From Selenomonas sp. AB3002 (GTDB lineage Bacteria > Bacillota > Negativicutes > Selenomonadales > Selenomonadaceae), in NCBI RefSeq assembly GCF_000702545.1, contig NZ_JNIO01000007.1:163501-227500 (forward strand): a stretch of 64,000 bases of DNA. The letters are read 5' to 3'. Under the pieces are notes generated by a model that saw only the letters and a list, made by a program, of their open reading frames with translations, was not told the DNA's origin and ran no database searches. Of this stretch, positions 24,894 through 35,232 are shown piece by piece; within the stretch, counting starts at the first letter, position 1; the number at the start of each line of letters is the position of its first letter. The position numbers and the translations under genes were made by a program.

Positions 24894-25799
24894 ATGATTG
24901 CCGCCCAGGAAAGCATGACCGCCAAACTCTGCTCTTTTGCCAGAGCATATCATTCCATGCTGGGGAAGAACAAGATATTCGATGACTACCTGGCCTATGA
25001 CATCATCGGCAAGGACGAATATGACAAAATCGGGGACTTGCTCAAGGGGCAGGCGGAAGCCGCCAGGCACTTTCCAAAGTACGGCTTTGAGAGCCTGCAG
25101 GTTTTCGAGGAAATGGACAGCTGCTTTTCGCCCATTGCCCTCTCCCGGGTGGCCTTTGCAGAAAGGGCCCTGGAGCGGTTTGCCCAGCGGCAGAGCGCCT
25201 GCCAGTATGTGATCTGCGGGGCGGGCATGGACACCTTTGCCTTCCGCAATTCTGACGAGGCGGTGCAGGTCTTCGAGCTGGACCACCCGGACACCCAGGC
25301 CTACAAGCTGAGGCGCATACATGACCTGCGCTGGAAGATTCCCCAGAATGTCCACTACGGAGCTATAGATTTTGAAAAGGAGGATTTGGGGAGGACGCTG
25401 CTGCACAGCGGCTTCAGCCCAAATGTGCCCACCTTCTTCTCTCTGCTGGGTGTTTCCTATTATCTCACCCGGGAGGCTTTCAAGGATTTCGTGGGCAGCG
25501 TCAGCACCCTTTCGTCGGCGGGCAGCCAGTTTGTGCTGGACTTCCCGGATGACAGTACCTTTGAGGATGCTTCCTCCCGCATGGGGCGTTTGGCGGAACT
25601 GACCGAGCAGCTGGGGGAACCCATGGGACATGGCTATTCTCTGGACGAAATGAGGGAAATCCTTTCTGCCGAGGGCTTTGTGATTCGCACTCATGAGGCC
25701 CCCGATGATATACAGCGGCATTTCTTCGCAGGCCGTACAGACAAGCAGCAGGCAGTGGAAAATGTCCACTTCCTGCTGGCGGAGAAACAGGGACATTGA
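24894..25799 (+). CDS. Class I SAM-dependent methyltransferase (leucine carboxyl methyltransferase family)
   Basis: 301 residues. The N-terminus MTAKLCSFARAYHSMLGKNKIFDDYLA and the SAM-binding segment YVICGAGMDTFAFR, followed by VFELDHPDTQAYK, match the LCM/PPM1-type methyltransferases. The substrate is unknown. It is first behind the sulfur-regulon promoter and leader A and 48 bp upstream of the cystathionine gamma-lyase-like gene. Because SAM-dependent methylation generates homocysteine-type sulfur intermediates, it may act on a small thiol, but that is only a suggestion. ATG 24894 follows GGAGGG. Confidence 0.82.
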   Translation: MIAAQESMTAKLCSFARAYHSMLGKNKIFDDYLAYDIIGKDEYDKIGDLLKGQAEAARHFPKYGFESLQVFEEMDSCFSPIALSRVAFAERALERFAQRQSACQYVICGAGMDTFAFRNSDEAVQVFELDHPDTQAYKLRRIHDLRWKIPQNVHYGAIDFEKEDLGRTLLHSGFSPNVPTFFSLLGVSYYLTREAFKDFVGSVSTLSSAGSQFVLDFPDDSTFEDASSRMGRLAELTEQLGEPMGHGYSLDEMREILSAEGFVIRTHEAPDDIQRHFFAGRTDKQQAVENVHFLLAEKQGH

Positions 25800-25847
25800 T
25801 TCGAGGCGTTCGGGCTATTAATACAGATATATGAAAGGAAGATTTTT

Positions 25848-27005
25848 ATGAGCTATACAGCTTTTGATACACTTTTGATTCACGGCGGCACGGACGGTGA
25901 CAAGCACACCGGCTCCGTCACGGTGCCCATCTACCAGACCTCCACCTTCCAACAGGACGGTCTGGGGGAACTTCGCGAGGGTTGGGAGTACAGCCGCACG
26001 GGCAACCCCACCAGAGCTGCCCTTGAGAATCTCATCGCCCAGCTGGAAGGAGGCGAAGCAGGATTTGCCTTTGCTTCCGGCATGGCGGCCATTACGGCGG
26101 TGCTGAACCTCTTCAGGAGCGGGGACAAGATATTGCTTTCCAGCAACGTCTACGGAGGTACCTTCCGGGTGCTGGACAAGGTTTTCTCCAACTTCGGACT
26201 GAGCTATTCACTGGAGGACACGGGAAAGCTGGCGGAGCTGGAGGAGAAGTTCACTCCTGAGGTCAAGGCCATCATCATCGAGAGCCCTGCCAATCCCCTG
26301 CTTTCCATCACGGACATCAGGGCGGTGTCGGAAATCGCCCACCGTCACGGGGCGCTGGTCATTGTGGACAATACCTTTATGACCCCGTATCTCCAGAAGC
26401 CCCTGGCCCTGGGGGCAGATATCGTGGTGCACAGCGCCACCAAGTATCTGGGGGGACACAGCGACCTGGTGGCAGGACTGGTGGTGACGAAAACGAAGGA
26501 GCAGGCAGAGCAGGTGGCCTTTATCCAGAACAGCACCGGGGCGGTGCTGGGTCCCCAGGATGCCTTCCTCCTGATTCGCGGCACCAAGACTTTGGGAGTG
26601 CGGCTGGACCGCCATGTGGAGAATGCCAAATATCTGGCAGAGTGGCTGGAGGGCAGCACCGAGGTGAAGAAGGTTTATTATCCGGGGCTTACCAGCCATG
26701 AGGGTTTCGAGGTGCATCAGCTGCAGGCCAAGAACGGCGGTGCCATGATTTCCTTTGAGCTGACTGAGGGCCATGATGTGGGCAGATTCTTCAAGGCTTT
26801 GGGCCTCATCGCCCTGGCCGAGAGCCTGGGGGGCGTGGAGAGCCTGGTGTGCCACCCCGCCACCATGACCCATGCGGCTATTCCCAAGGATACACGAGAG
26901 AAAATAGGCATCACGGACAATCTCATTCGCCTGTCCGTGGGAATCGAGGACAAGGGGAACCTCTTGCAGGACCTCAATCAGGCGATAGAGGCCAGCCGGG
27001 TTTAG
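25848..27005 (+). CDS. Cystathionine gamma-lyase/synthase-family PLP enzyme
   Basis: 385 residues of the Cys/Met metabolism PLP family. Features: [59 protein letters not shown] with the PLP lysine in SATK, and a C-terminal SLGGVESLVCHPATMTHA. It either splits cystathionine to cysteine (MccB-type) or makes it. The nearby cystathionine-beta-synthase-like gene at 27239 makes an MccA/MccB-type reverse transsulfuration pair plausible. Specificity cannot be fixed by sequence alone. Confidence 0.9.
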   Translation: MSYTAFDTLLIHGGTDGDKHTGSVTVPIYQTSTFQQDGLGELREGWEYSRTGNPTRAALENLIAQLEGGEAGFAFASGMAAITAVLNLFRSGDKILLSSNVYGGTFRVLDKVFSNFGLSYSLEDTGKLAELEEKFTPEVKAIIIESPANPLLSITDIRAVSEIAHRHGALVIVDNTFMTPYLQKPLALGADIVVHSATKYLGGHSDLVAGLVVTKTKEQAEQVAFIQNSTGAVLGPQDAFLLIRGTKTLGVRLDRHVENAKYLAEWLEGSTEVKKVYYPGLTSHEGFEVHQLQAKNGGAMISFELTEGHDVGRFFKALGLIALAESLGGVESLVCHPATMTHAAIPKDTREKIGITDNLIRLSVGIEDKGNLLQDLNQAIEASRV

Positions 27006-27021
27006 CATTATTAGGCGTTCG

Positions 27022-27167
27022 GCGCACAGGCATAGCAACGCTTCACTTGGAAATTTACCATAGAATCTAAGCTCCCACTGCGCGAAGCTCTGCTTCGCAG
27101 AGCGTCCCTTGTGCTCACTAAGATTTATGGTAAATTTCCAAACGTTCCGCTTATGCTATGCCTGCGC
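27022..27167. repeat. 146-bp imperfect palindrome between transsulfuration genes
   Basis: Outer arms GCGCACAGGCATAGC / GCTATGCCTGCGC and inner arms GGAAATTTACCATAGAATCT / AGATTTATGGTAAATTTCC enclose a third dyad (GCGAAGCTCTGCTTCGC). It resembles a MITE or long intergenic hairpin. It would interrupt or modulate transcription into the nitrogenase-like cluster. Confidence 0.75.
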
Positions 27168-27238
27168 ACCTCACTTACTTTGGCAGCAGGAAGTATACAT
27201 AAGAATTGTGCATAAGAAATCAGGAGAGGAAAGTCACC

Positions 27239-28153
27239 ATGAAGTATTTCAAATCAATGCAGGAGCTCATCGGGCATACGCCGCTCGTTGAGCTGACACA
27301 TTTCAAATTGCCGGAGGGCGTCCGGCTCTTTGCCAAACTGGAACTGTGGAACCCCGGCGGCAGCGCCAAGGACCGGGTGGGCCGGGCCATGATCCAGGCG
27401 GCAGAGAAATCAGGTGACTTGAAACCGGGGGGCACCATCATCGAGGCCACGGCGGGCAATACGGGCCTGGGCGTTGCCTTTGCCGCCCTGAACCGCGGCT
27501 ACCGGGTGATTTTCGTGGTGCCGGAGAAGTTCTCTGCTGAGAAGCAGACTTTGATGAAGGCACTGGGGGCGGAACTGGTCCATACGCCCCGGGCCGGGGG
27601 CATGCTGGGGGCAGCGGCCAAAGCAGAGGAATTGAGAAAGGAAATTCCCGGGGCCATCACCCTGAAGCAGTTCGAGAATCCCGCCAATCCCCAGGCCCAT
27701 TACGAGACTACGGGGCCGGAGATCTATGAGGATTTGGACGGTCAGGTGGATTATCTGGTGTCCGGGGCCGGCAGCGGCGGCACCTTCAGCGGCATCATGC
27801 GCTATCTGAAGGAGCAGAACCCCAGGATTCAGGGAGTGCTGGCCGACCCTTACGGCTCCATCATCGGCGGCGGGGAACATGGGGATTATGAGATAGAGGG
27901 GATAGGAAATGACTTCATTGCCAAGAACATGGAGGTTTCCTTCATTGACAAAGTATATAAGATCACGGATGCGGAGGCTTTCGAGAGTGTGCGCCGTCTG
28001 GCTCTTCAAGAGGGAATCTTTGCCGGTTCCTCCAGCGGCGCGGCCCTGGCCGCTGCCCTGAAGCTGGCAGTGGAGGGGGCCAAGGGAAATATCGTGGTGC
28101 CCATCATTGACAGGGCGGAGAGGTATTTCAGCAAGCACATATTGGAAGGGTGA
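27239..28153 (+). CDS. Cysteine synthase/cystathionine beta-synthase family PLP enzyme
   Basis: 304 residues of the fold-type II PLP family. The PLP lysine is in NPGGSAKDRVGRA, the substrate loop is EATAGNTGLG (TSGNTG in CysK), and the PLP phosphate loop is SGAGSGGTFSG. The loop change and the gene's partners suggest an MccA-like enzyme (O-acetylserine or serine plus homocysteine to cystathionine) rather than the housekeeping CysK encoded at 53032. ATG 27239 follows AGGAGAGG. Its stop is 4 bp before the NifX-like start, which ties transsulfuration to the nitrogenase-like cluster. Confidence 0.88.
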   Translation: MKYFKSMQELIGHTPLVELTHFKLPEGVRLFAKLELWNPGGSAKDRVGRAMIQAAEKSGDLKPGGTIIEATAGNTGLGVAFAALNRGYRVIFVVPEKFSAEKQTLMKALGAELVHTPRAGGMLGAAAKAEELRKEIPGAITLKQFENPANPQAHYETTGPEIYEDLDGQVDYLVSGAGSGGTFSGIMRYLKEQNPRIQGVLADPYGSIIGGGEHGDYEIEGIGNDFIAKNMEVSFIDKVYKITDAEAFESVRRLALQEGIFAGSSSGAALAAALKLAVEGAKGNIVVPIIDRAERYFSKHILEG

Positions 28154-28157
28154 TTCA

Positions 28158-28520
28158 ATGGCATATAGAATAGCTTTTGCCACCAGTGACGGGGAGCATA
28201 TCGACCGCCACTTCGGCGCGGCCGAGGGCTTCCTTATCGTGGAGGTGCAGCAGGACGGCTCCTATCTGGAGCTGGCGAAAAGAGCAGGCCACCCGCCCTG
28301 TCGCCACGGTTTCCATGACGAGGGGGTCATGCAGGAAGCTGTGAAGAATTTACGGGACTGCCTCTATGTGGCTGCCGAAGCCATCGGCCCGGGGGCACAG
28401 AAGGCGCTGGAAAGGGAAGGGGTCCTGCCTCTGGAAGTGCAGGATATTGACATAAATGAGGCTGTGAAACAGATACATAAGTATCAGGTGAACAAAGAAA
28501 GAGCAAGTGTGAAGCATTAG
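28158..28520 (+). CDS. NifX/NafY-type iron-molybdenum cofactor-binding domain protein
   Basis: 120 residues forming a dinitrogenase iron-molybdenum cofactor domain (YRIAFATSDGEHIDRHFGAAEGFLIVEV, CLYVAAEAIGPGAQKALEREGVLPLEV). Proteins of this family bind or carry NifB-derived iron-sulfur cofactor. In many NifB proteins this domain is fused to the radical SAM part; here it is a separate gene 13 bp upstream of nifB. ATG 28158 is used because the longer frame overlaps the upstream gene. Confidence 0.9.
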   Translation: MAYRIAFATSDGEHIDRHFGAAEGFLIVEVQQDGSYLELAKRAGHPPCRHGFHDEGVMQEAVKNLRDCLYVAAEAIGPGAQKALEREGVLPLEVQDIDINEAVKQIHKYQVNKERASVKH

Positions 28521-28533
28521 AAGGGGGAACCCT

Positions 28534-30275
<1,742 letters not shown>

Positions 30276-30290
30276 CGGAGGGGAGAGTTT

Positions 30291-31877
30291 ATGGCCAAAA
30301 AAATAAACCTGGATATTGCCTCCGTGGAGCAGCGTGAGCAACGCCTGGGCACCATTATCGCCTGGGACGGCACCACGGAGGATTTGCATAAGGCTTCAAA
30401 TTATGAAGTGAGGGGCCAGCGGGACAGGGGCACGGGCTGCGGGGGGAACTGCCGCCTGTGCGAGCTGCAGGGGCCTTTCACCCAGGGGTCGGTGTGCAGC
30501 GAGCAGATGGTTGAATGCCAGGCGGGCAATGTGCGGGACGCGGTGCTAATACAGCACGCTCCCATCGGTTGCGGTGGCGGCCAGGTGCCCTACAACAACA
30601 TCTATCGCAACGGACTGGCCATGCGGGGCTTTGAGGTAGAGAATATCCGCATCATCAATACCAACCTGTTGGAAAGCGACATGGTCTTCGGTGCGGCTGA
30701 CAAACTGCGTCAGTCCATTGATGACGCCTGGGAGCGCTACAAGCCGCAGGCTATCTTCGTGGCTTCTTCCTGCGCCACGGGCATCATCGGTGAGGACATC
30801 GAGAGCATTACGGACGAGAAGGAGGCGGAGCTGGACATTCCCGTAATTCCCCTGGCCTGCGAGGGCTTCCGCTCCAAGCATTGGAGCACGGGCTTTGATG
30901 CCACCCAGCACGGCATCCTGCGACAGATTGTGCGCAGGAATCCCCAGAAGAAGCAGGAGGATTTGGTGAATGTCATCAACCTCTGGGGTTCCGATGTCTT
31001 CACCCCTTTGCTGGCCAATCTGAACCTCAGGGTCAACTATGTGGTGGACCTGGCTTCCGTAGAGGATTTGGCCCAGATGTCTGAGGCCGCTGCCACCGTG
31101 GGCTTCTGCTATACCCTGTCTTCCTATATGGCGGCAGCCCTGGAACAGCACTTTGGCGTGCCGGAGGTGAAGGCCCCCATGCCCTATGGCTTTGCGGGCA
31201 CTGATGCCTGGCTCCGTGAGCTGGCCAGGGTCACCCATCGTGAGCACTTGGTGGAAGACTTTATTGCCAGGGAGCACGCCAGGGTGAAGCCCAAGATTGA
31301 GGAGCTGAAGAAAAAGCTCAAGGGAGTCAAGGGCTTTGTGGCCACCGGCTCTGCCTACGCTCACGGCCTGATTCAGGTTTTGCGTGAACTGGAGGTGGAA
31401 GTGGAGGGTTCTCTGACCTTCCATCATGACCCGGTTTACGACAGCGGCGATGCCCGGGAAGATTCTCTGGGCCACCTCAATGAGCATTACGGCCAGGTGA
31501 AGAATTTCCACGTGTCCAACCGCCAGCAATACCAGCTTTATGCCTTCCTGCAGGAGAATCAGCCAGACTTCCTGCTGATCCGCCACAACGGCCTGGCACC
31601 GCTGGCCTCCCGTCTGGGGATTCCCGCTGCGCCGCTGGGGGATGAGCATATTGCCATCGGCTATGACGGCATTGTGAATCTGGGAGAAACCATCCTTGAG
31701 ATTCTGGCTCACAAGAAGTTCCATGATGATATCAAGCAGCATGTGAAACTGCCTTACAAGAAGTGGTGGCTGGAGCAGAAGGACGCCTACATTCTTGCCA
31801 AGCATCCGGAACTGGCGGCCTTTGACGAGAAAGAGTATCGGGCGGAGCAGGAGAGAAAGGAGGCAGCCAATGCCTAA
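30291..31877 (+). CDS. NifD-like subunit of a nitrogenase-like reductase (methylthio-alkane reductase type)
   Basis: 528 residues. P-cluster cysteines are Cys69, Cys94 (APIGCGGG) and Cys161 (SSCATGIIGED). The cofactor ligands are matched by Cys273 (GFCYTLSS, equivalent to Cys275 of Azotobacter NifD) and His453 (DEHIAIGYDG, equivalent to His442). The segment holding His195 in real NifD (SQSLGHH) reads HWSTGFD, so that catalytic histidine is missing. An additional Cys50-X3-Cys54-X2-Cys57 motif precedes the P-cluster cysteines. With nifB, no nifEN and sulfur genes on both sides, the nearest known function is methylthio-alkane reductase (mar), which frees methanethiol from organic sulfides. Function is inferred. 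Confidence 0.85.
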   Translation: MAKKINLDIASVEQREQRLGTIIAWDGTTEDLHKASNYEVRGQRDRGTGCGGNCRLCELQGPFTQGSVCSEQMVECQAGNVRDAVLIQHAPIGCGGGQVPYNNIYRNGLAMRGFEVENIRIINTNLLESDMVFGAADKLRQSIDDAWERYKPQAIFVASSCATGIIGEDIESITDEKEAELDIPVIPLACEGFRSKHWSTGFDATQHGILRQIVRRNPQKKQEDLVNVINLWGSDVFTPLLANLNLRVNYVVDLASVEDLAQMSEAAATVGFCYTLSSYMAAALEQHFGVPEVKAPMPYGFAGTDAWLRELARVTHREHLVEDFIAREHARVKPKIEELKKKLKGVKGFVATGSAYAHGLIQVLRELEVEVEGSLTFHHDPVYDSGDAREDSLGHLNEHYGQVKNFHVSNRQQYQLYAFLQENQPDFLLIRHNGLAPLASRLGIPAAPLGDEHIAIGYDGIVNLGETILEILAHKKFHDDIKQHVKLPYKKWWLEQKDAYILAKHPELAAFDEKEYRAEQERKEAANA

Positions 31878-33234
31878 GATCAAGAAAAATGAAAACGGCC
31901 AGACCAATTCCATCAGCCAGGTGCGCTACGGCTGCGCTTTAGGTGCCCTGCATTCGGTCAGTGCCATTCCGGGGGCTATCCCCATCACCCACTGCGGCCC
32001 TGGCTGCGTGGACAAGCAGTATACCAGCCTTGTTTTCTACAATGGCTACCAGGGGGGCGGCTACTCCGGCGGCGCCGTGCCTCCCAGCTCCAACCTGCAG
32101 GAGAAGGACGTGGTTTTCGGCGGGGCGAAGCACCTTGACCAGCTCATAGAGGCTTCCCTGAAGATTATGGATGCCGACCTTTTCGTAGTGCTCAATGGCT
32201 GTATCCCCGAGATTGTGGGTGATGACATTGGCGCTGTGGTGGCCCGCTATCAGGAAAAGGGCGTGCCCATTGTGTCAGCCGAAACAGGCGGCTTCAAGGG
32301 CAACAACTTCACGGGCCATGAGATAGTCACCGAGGCCATTATAGAGCAGTATGTGGACAAGTACGCCAGGAAAGGCGAAAAGAAAAAAGGCCTCATCAAT
32401 GTCTGGTCAGAGCTGCCCTTCCAGAACACCTTCTGGCGTGGGGACCTGACGGAACTGAAGCGCATTCTGGAAGGTGCAGGCTGGCAGGTGAATATCCTCT
32501 TCGGTCACGGCTGCCAAGGAGTGAAGGAATGGCTCACTATTCCCAATGCGGAATTCAATCTGGTGGTAGGCCCCTGGCTGGGCCTTAAGACGGCGAAGCT
32601 GTTAGAAAAGAAGTACGACCAACCCTACCTCCATCTGCCGGTGCTGCCCATCGGCGCCAAGCAGGCAGCCGAGTTCCTGCGGGCCATCGCTTCCTTCGCC
32701 AAGGAAAACGAGGTGCAGACCGAGAGCTTCATCAAGCAGGAGGAAAAGGAGTATTACTACTATCTGGAGCACTTCACAGATTTCTACGCCGAATACTGGT
32801 GGGGCCTGCCCGCAGCCTATTCGGTGGTCAGCGATGCGGCCTACAATCTGGCCCTGAACAAGTTCCTGGTGAACCAGCTGGGCCTGATTCCGGCGAAGCA
32901 GATCATCACCGACCACACCCCGGAGAAATACTACGAGGCCATCAGGGAGCAGTACAAGCACCTGGCCGAAGATGTGGCCGCCGAAGTGGAATTTGTGGAA
33001 GACGGCTACATCGTAGGCAGGCTGCTGAAAGAGCAGGACTACGGCCACAAGCCCCCGGTCATCTTCGGCACCAGCTGGGAGCGTGACATCGTCAAAGAAC
33101 TCAAGGGCCATATAGTGGAGGTCAGCTACCCTGTGTCTTACGATGTGGTGCTGAACAAGACATATATAGGCTATAGGGGTGCGTTGACGCTTTTAGAAAC
33201 AATCTTTACCACAGCTATCAGCAAATCGGCTTGA
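31870..33234 (+). CDS. NifK-like subunit of a nitrogenase-like reductase (methylthio-alkane reductase type)
   Basis: 454 residues from ATG 31870, which overlaps the NifD-like stop by 8 bp. P-cluster cysteines Cys22 (YGCALGA), Cys46 (HCGPGCVDK) and Cys111 (LNGCIPEIVGDD) are all in place; Cys42 is an extra nearby cysteine. The N-terminus is shorter than that of Azotobacter NifK, as usual for nitrogenase-like K subunits. It forms the heterotetramer with the D subunit. A glycine- and tyrosine-rich stretch (YNGYQGGGYSGG) follows the second cysteine. Confidence 0.87.
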   Translation: MPKIKKNENGQTNSISQVRYGCALGALHSVSAIPGAIPITHCGPGCVDKQYTSLVFYNGYQGGGYSGGAVPPSSNLQEKDVVFGGAKHLDQLIEASLKIMDADLFVVLNGCIPEIVGDDIGAVVARYQEKGVPIVSAETGGFKGNNFTGHEIVTEAIIEQYVDKYARKGEKKKGLINVWSELPFQNTFWRGDLTELKRILEGAGWQVNILFGHGCQGVKEWLTIPNAEFNLVVGPWLGLKTAKLLEKKYDQPYLHLPVLPIGAKQAAEFLRAIASFAKENEVQTESFIKQEEKEYYYYLEHFTDFYAEYWWGLPAAYSVVSDAAYNLALNKFLVNQLGLIPAKQIITDHTPEKYYEAIREQYKHLAEDVAAEVEFVEDGYIVGRLLKEQDYGHKPPVIFGTSWERDIVKELKGHIVEVSYPVSYDVVLNKTYIGYRGALTLLETIFTTAISKSA

Positions 33235-33368
33235 TATGGTGTGTTTTATACACACCCTGATTGATTTTGGCTCTCCTAAATACATATATATCTATCCCCA
33301 AGGAGGACAGGCAGCTTCATGCCTGTTCTCCTTGGGAACTTTCTTTATCTCCATGACATGACGTTCGG

Positions 33369-33397
33369 TTGACATGACAGTTGTAATGTTGTAATAT
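33369..33397 (+). promoter_or_regulatory. Sulfur-regulon promoter 2 (symporter)
   Basis: TTGACA (33369-33374), 17 nt, TAATAT (33392-33397), spacer with GTTGTAATGTTG. It matches promoters at 24655 and 51565 over most of the 29-bp unit. No terminator-bearing leader follows. Confidence 0.65.
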
Positions 33398-33487
33398 TAA
33401 GCGGTGTTGTTTAGGAGAACACATTAGTACATGCTGGCTGGCGTGGGATTGCAAGACGGCCAGACATTGAAAGCAAGGGGGATAAGC

Positions 33488-34741
33488 ATGAAAAAACTTT
33501 CCATGAGCGCCAAGGTCTTCCTGGGCTTTGGCATCGGCGCTGTCCTGGGGCTGATTTTTCAGGAGGGGATTCTCTTCCTGCAGCCTGTAGGCGACCTCTT
33601 TCTGAAACTGATTCAGATGATTGTGATGCCATTGATTTTTTTCTCCATTATCAGCGGCATTGCCAGCATCGGTGATGTGGCGAAGCTCAAGCGCATCGGG
33701 GGCAAGGTTCTGGGCTTCTATGTGGTGACCACCATCCTTTCCACTGTCCTGGGCCTGGCAGTATCCCATCTCATGCAGCCGGGGCGTGGCTTCGGCGTTG
33801 AGAGCATCGTGGAAACCGGGGAAGCCGTCAAGGCGGCAGAGCCCCTTTCCGTAGGGGCGGCCATCCTGGGCATGGTGCCCTCCAATCCCGTGGAGGCCCT
33901 GGCCAAGGGCGACCTGATGCAGACCATTGTCTTTGCAGTCTTCGTGGGTGTTGCCCTGACCATCCTGGGGGACAAGGCCTCCCATATCAAGAAGGTCATT
34001 GATGAGGGCGCCCAGGTCATGTTCAAGATCACCGACCTGGTGATGAAGACCACCCCCTACGGCGTCTGCGCCCTGGCTGCCTGCAGCACCGGGGCTTACG
34101 GCCTGGCTGTTTTCGGCATCATGGGGAAATTCATCCTGACCCATTACATGGCGGCCGCTTCCATTGTCATTTTCCTGTATCTCTTCATCATCAAGGGCAT
34201 TGCCAGGATTCCTCTGGCGGATTTCTTCCGCAAGGTTTCGGAAATCTGGTGGGTGGCCTTCAGCACCACCTCCAGCTCCGGCACCCTGCCGGTGACCCTG
34301 CGGGTGGTGGAGCAGGAATTCCGGGTCAAGCATGAGCTGGCCTCCTTCACCCTGCCTTTGGGGGCAACCATCAACATGAACGGCATTGCCGCCTACTATG
34401 CGGTGACGGTGCTGTTCGTGTCCCAGATTTACGGAGTGGACCTGACCCTTTATCAGCAGGCGGCCTTCATCTTCATGACCACCCTGATTTCCATTGGTAC
34501 CCCGGGCATCCCCAACAGCGGCATCGTGCTGACGGTGATGCTCCTGGGCACCATGGGCCTGCCCGCCGCCATCATGGGCATGATTGTGGGCATCTTCAGG
34601 CCCATCGACATGATCCACACCGCCCTGAACGTAACCGGCGACGTGGTCTCCACTTTGGCAGTGGCCAGGCTGGAAGACATGTACGAGGAAGACGCGGATA
34701 CACAGGTTGAAGATGTGTACGGGGACGAGCAGAGAGCTTAA
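33488..34741 (+). CDS. DAACS-family dicarboxylate/amino acid:cation symporter
   Basis: 417 residues with about eight membrane helices and two re-entrant hairpins. Family motifs are FSTTSSSGTLP (hairpin 1), ATINMNGIAAY (the unwound NMDGT region, here NMNGI) and SIGTPGIPNSGIV (hairpin 2). Such proteins take up glutamate, aspartate, C4 acids, serine or cystine with Na+ or H+. The shared sulfur-type promoter suggests cystine or another sulfur compound (as TcyP does), which is inferred. ATG 33488 follows AAGGGGG; the longer frame lacks a site. Confidence 0.9.
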   Translation: MKKLSMSAKVFLGFGIGAVLGLIFQEGILFLQPVGDLFLKLIQMIVMPLIFFSIISGIASIGDVAKLKRIGGKVLGFYVVTTILSTVLGLAVSHLMQPGRGFGVESIVETGEAVKAAEPLSVGAAILGMVPSNPVEALAKGDLMQTIVFAVFVGVALTILGDKASHIKKVIDEGAQVMFKITDLVMKTTPYGVCALAACSTGAYGLAVFGIMGKFILTHYMAAASIVIFLYLFIIKGIARIPLADFFRKVSEIWWVAFSTTSSSGTLPVTLRVVEQEFRVKHELASFTLPLGATINMNGIAAYYAVTVLFVSQIYGVDLTLYQQAAFIFMTTLISIGTPGIPNSGIVLTVMLLGTMGLPAAIMGMIVGIFRPIDMIHTALNVTGDVVSTLAVARLEDMYEEDADTQVEDVYGDEQRA

Positions 34742-34752
34742 ATAATAGAAGC

Positions 34753-34797
34753 GGGGCTGTTGCAAGTGTTAGAGCACATGCAACAGCCCCCGTTTTT
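34753..34797 (+). terminator. Symporter terminator (repeat-type hairpin)
   Basis: GGGGCTGTTGCA/TGCAACAGCCCC with a loop containing GTGTTAGAG and followed by CGTTTTT. A near copy stands at 45561, beyond the defence island. Confidence 0.85.
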
Positions 34798-34810
34798 GAT
34801 ATGTTTTATG

Positions 34811-34857
34811 TTGAAGTTATATTGAAGTTGTGTTGAAGTATAATTGAAGTAGTTCAA
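34811..34857. repeat. Four TTGAAGT iterons at 11-bp spacing
   Basis: TTGAAGT starts at 34811, 34822, 34833 and 34844, exactly one helical turn apart, and an inverted TTCAA follows at 34853. The region lies in the roughly 490-bp gap before the restriction system and has no gene. It looks like a protein-binding array. Confidence 0.6.
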
Positions 34858-35026
34858 TTAGTGAAGTGATAATGGCATGTTTATAGAGGAGCTGACGGGT
34901 AGCATTCAGCTAGAGGATAGTCAGACGGAGTATAAAGGTAGTTTGTACGTTGTGTCTGACATGGCTGAGTATTGAGTAAAGCTGTATGTGTAAGTTTTCT
35001 CCAACATTATATATGAGATGGTGAGT

Positions 35027-35070
35027 ACCTGTTTGATAGGCCGTTACAAGGTCATTAAACAGGTATTTTA
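35027..35070. other. Hairpin upstream of the restriction operon
   Basis: ACCTGTTT (35027-35034) pairs with AAACAGGT (35057-35064), followed by a T/A-rich run; a second stem GTCAGAC/GTCTGAC lies at about 34919-34961. Either may be a terminator that insulates the island. Nothing coding is seen in 34858-35232. Confidence 0.45.
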
Positions 35071-35077
35071 TTATAAA

Positions 35078-35181
35078 TGTTGGATACAACAAAAAATATA
35101 TTAAAATGTTGCAAATAACATTTGACAAGAAAGCAGGTTGTATGTATAATAATAACCGTAGGATAAATGTTGCGAGCAACA
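35078..35181. promoter_or_regulatory. Restriction operon promoter with three operator dyads
   Basis: A perfect promoter (TTGACA 35122-35127, 17 nt, TATAAT 35145-35150) is flanked by three 14-bp dyads of the form TGTTG-N4-CAACA: 35078-35091, 35107-35120 and 35168-35181. The second abuts the -35 hexamer and the third lies after the start site, a typical repressor layout. No regulator gene is recognised in the island. Confidence 0.7.
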
Positions 35182-35232
35182 CAGGTAAAAACATATGTAG
35201 TATGCAGCAAATAAAAGGAGCGTGCAGTTATT

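Noticed and set aside
33317..34765. 482-codon minus-strand frame opposite the DAACS symporter
   Set aside because: Shadow frame; the plus-strand protein has all family motifs.
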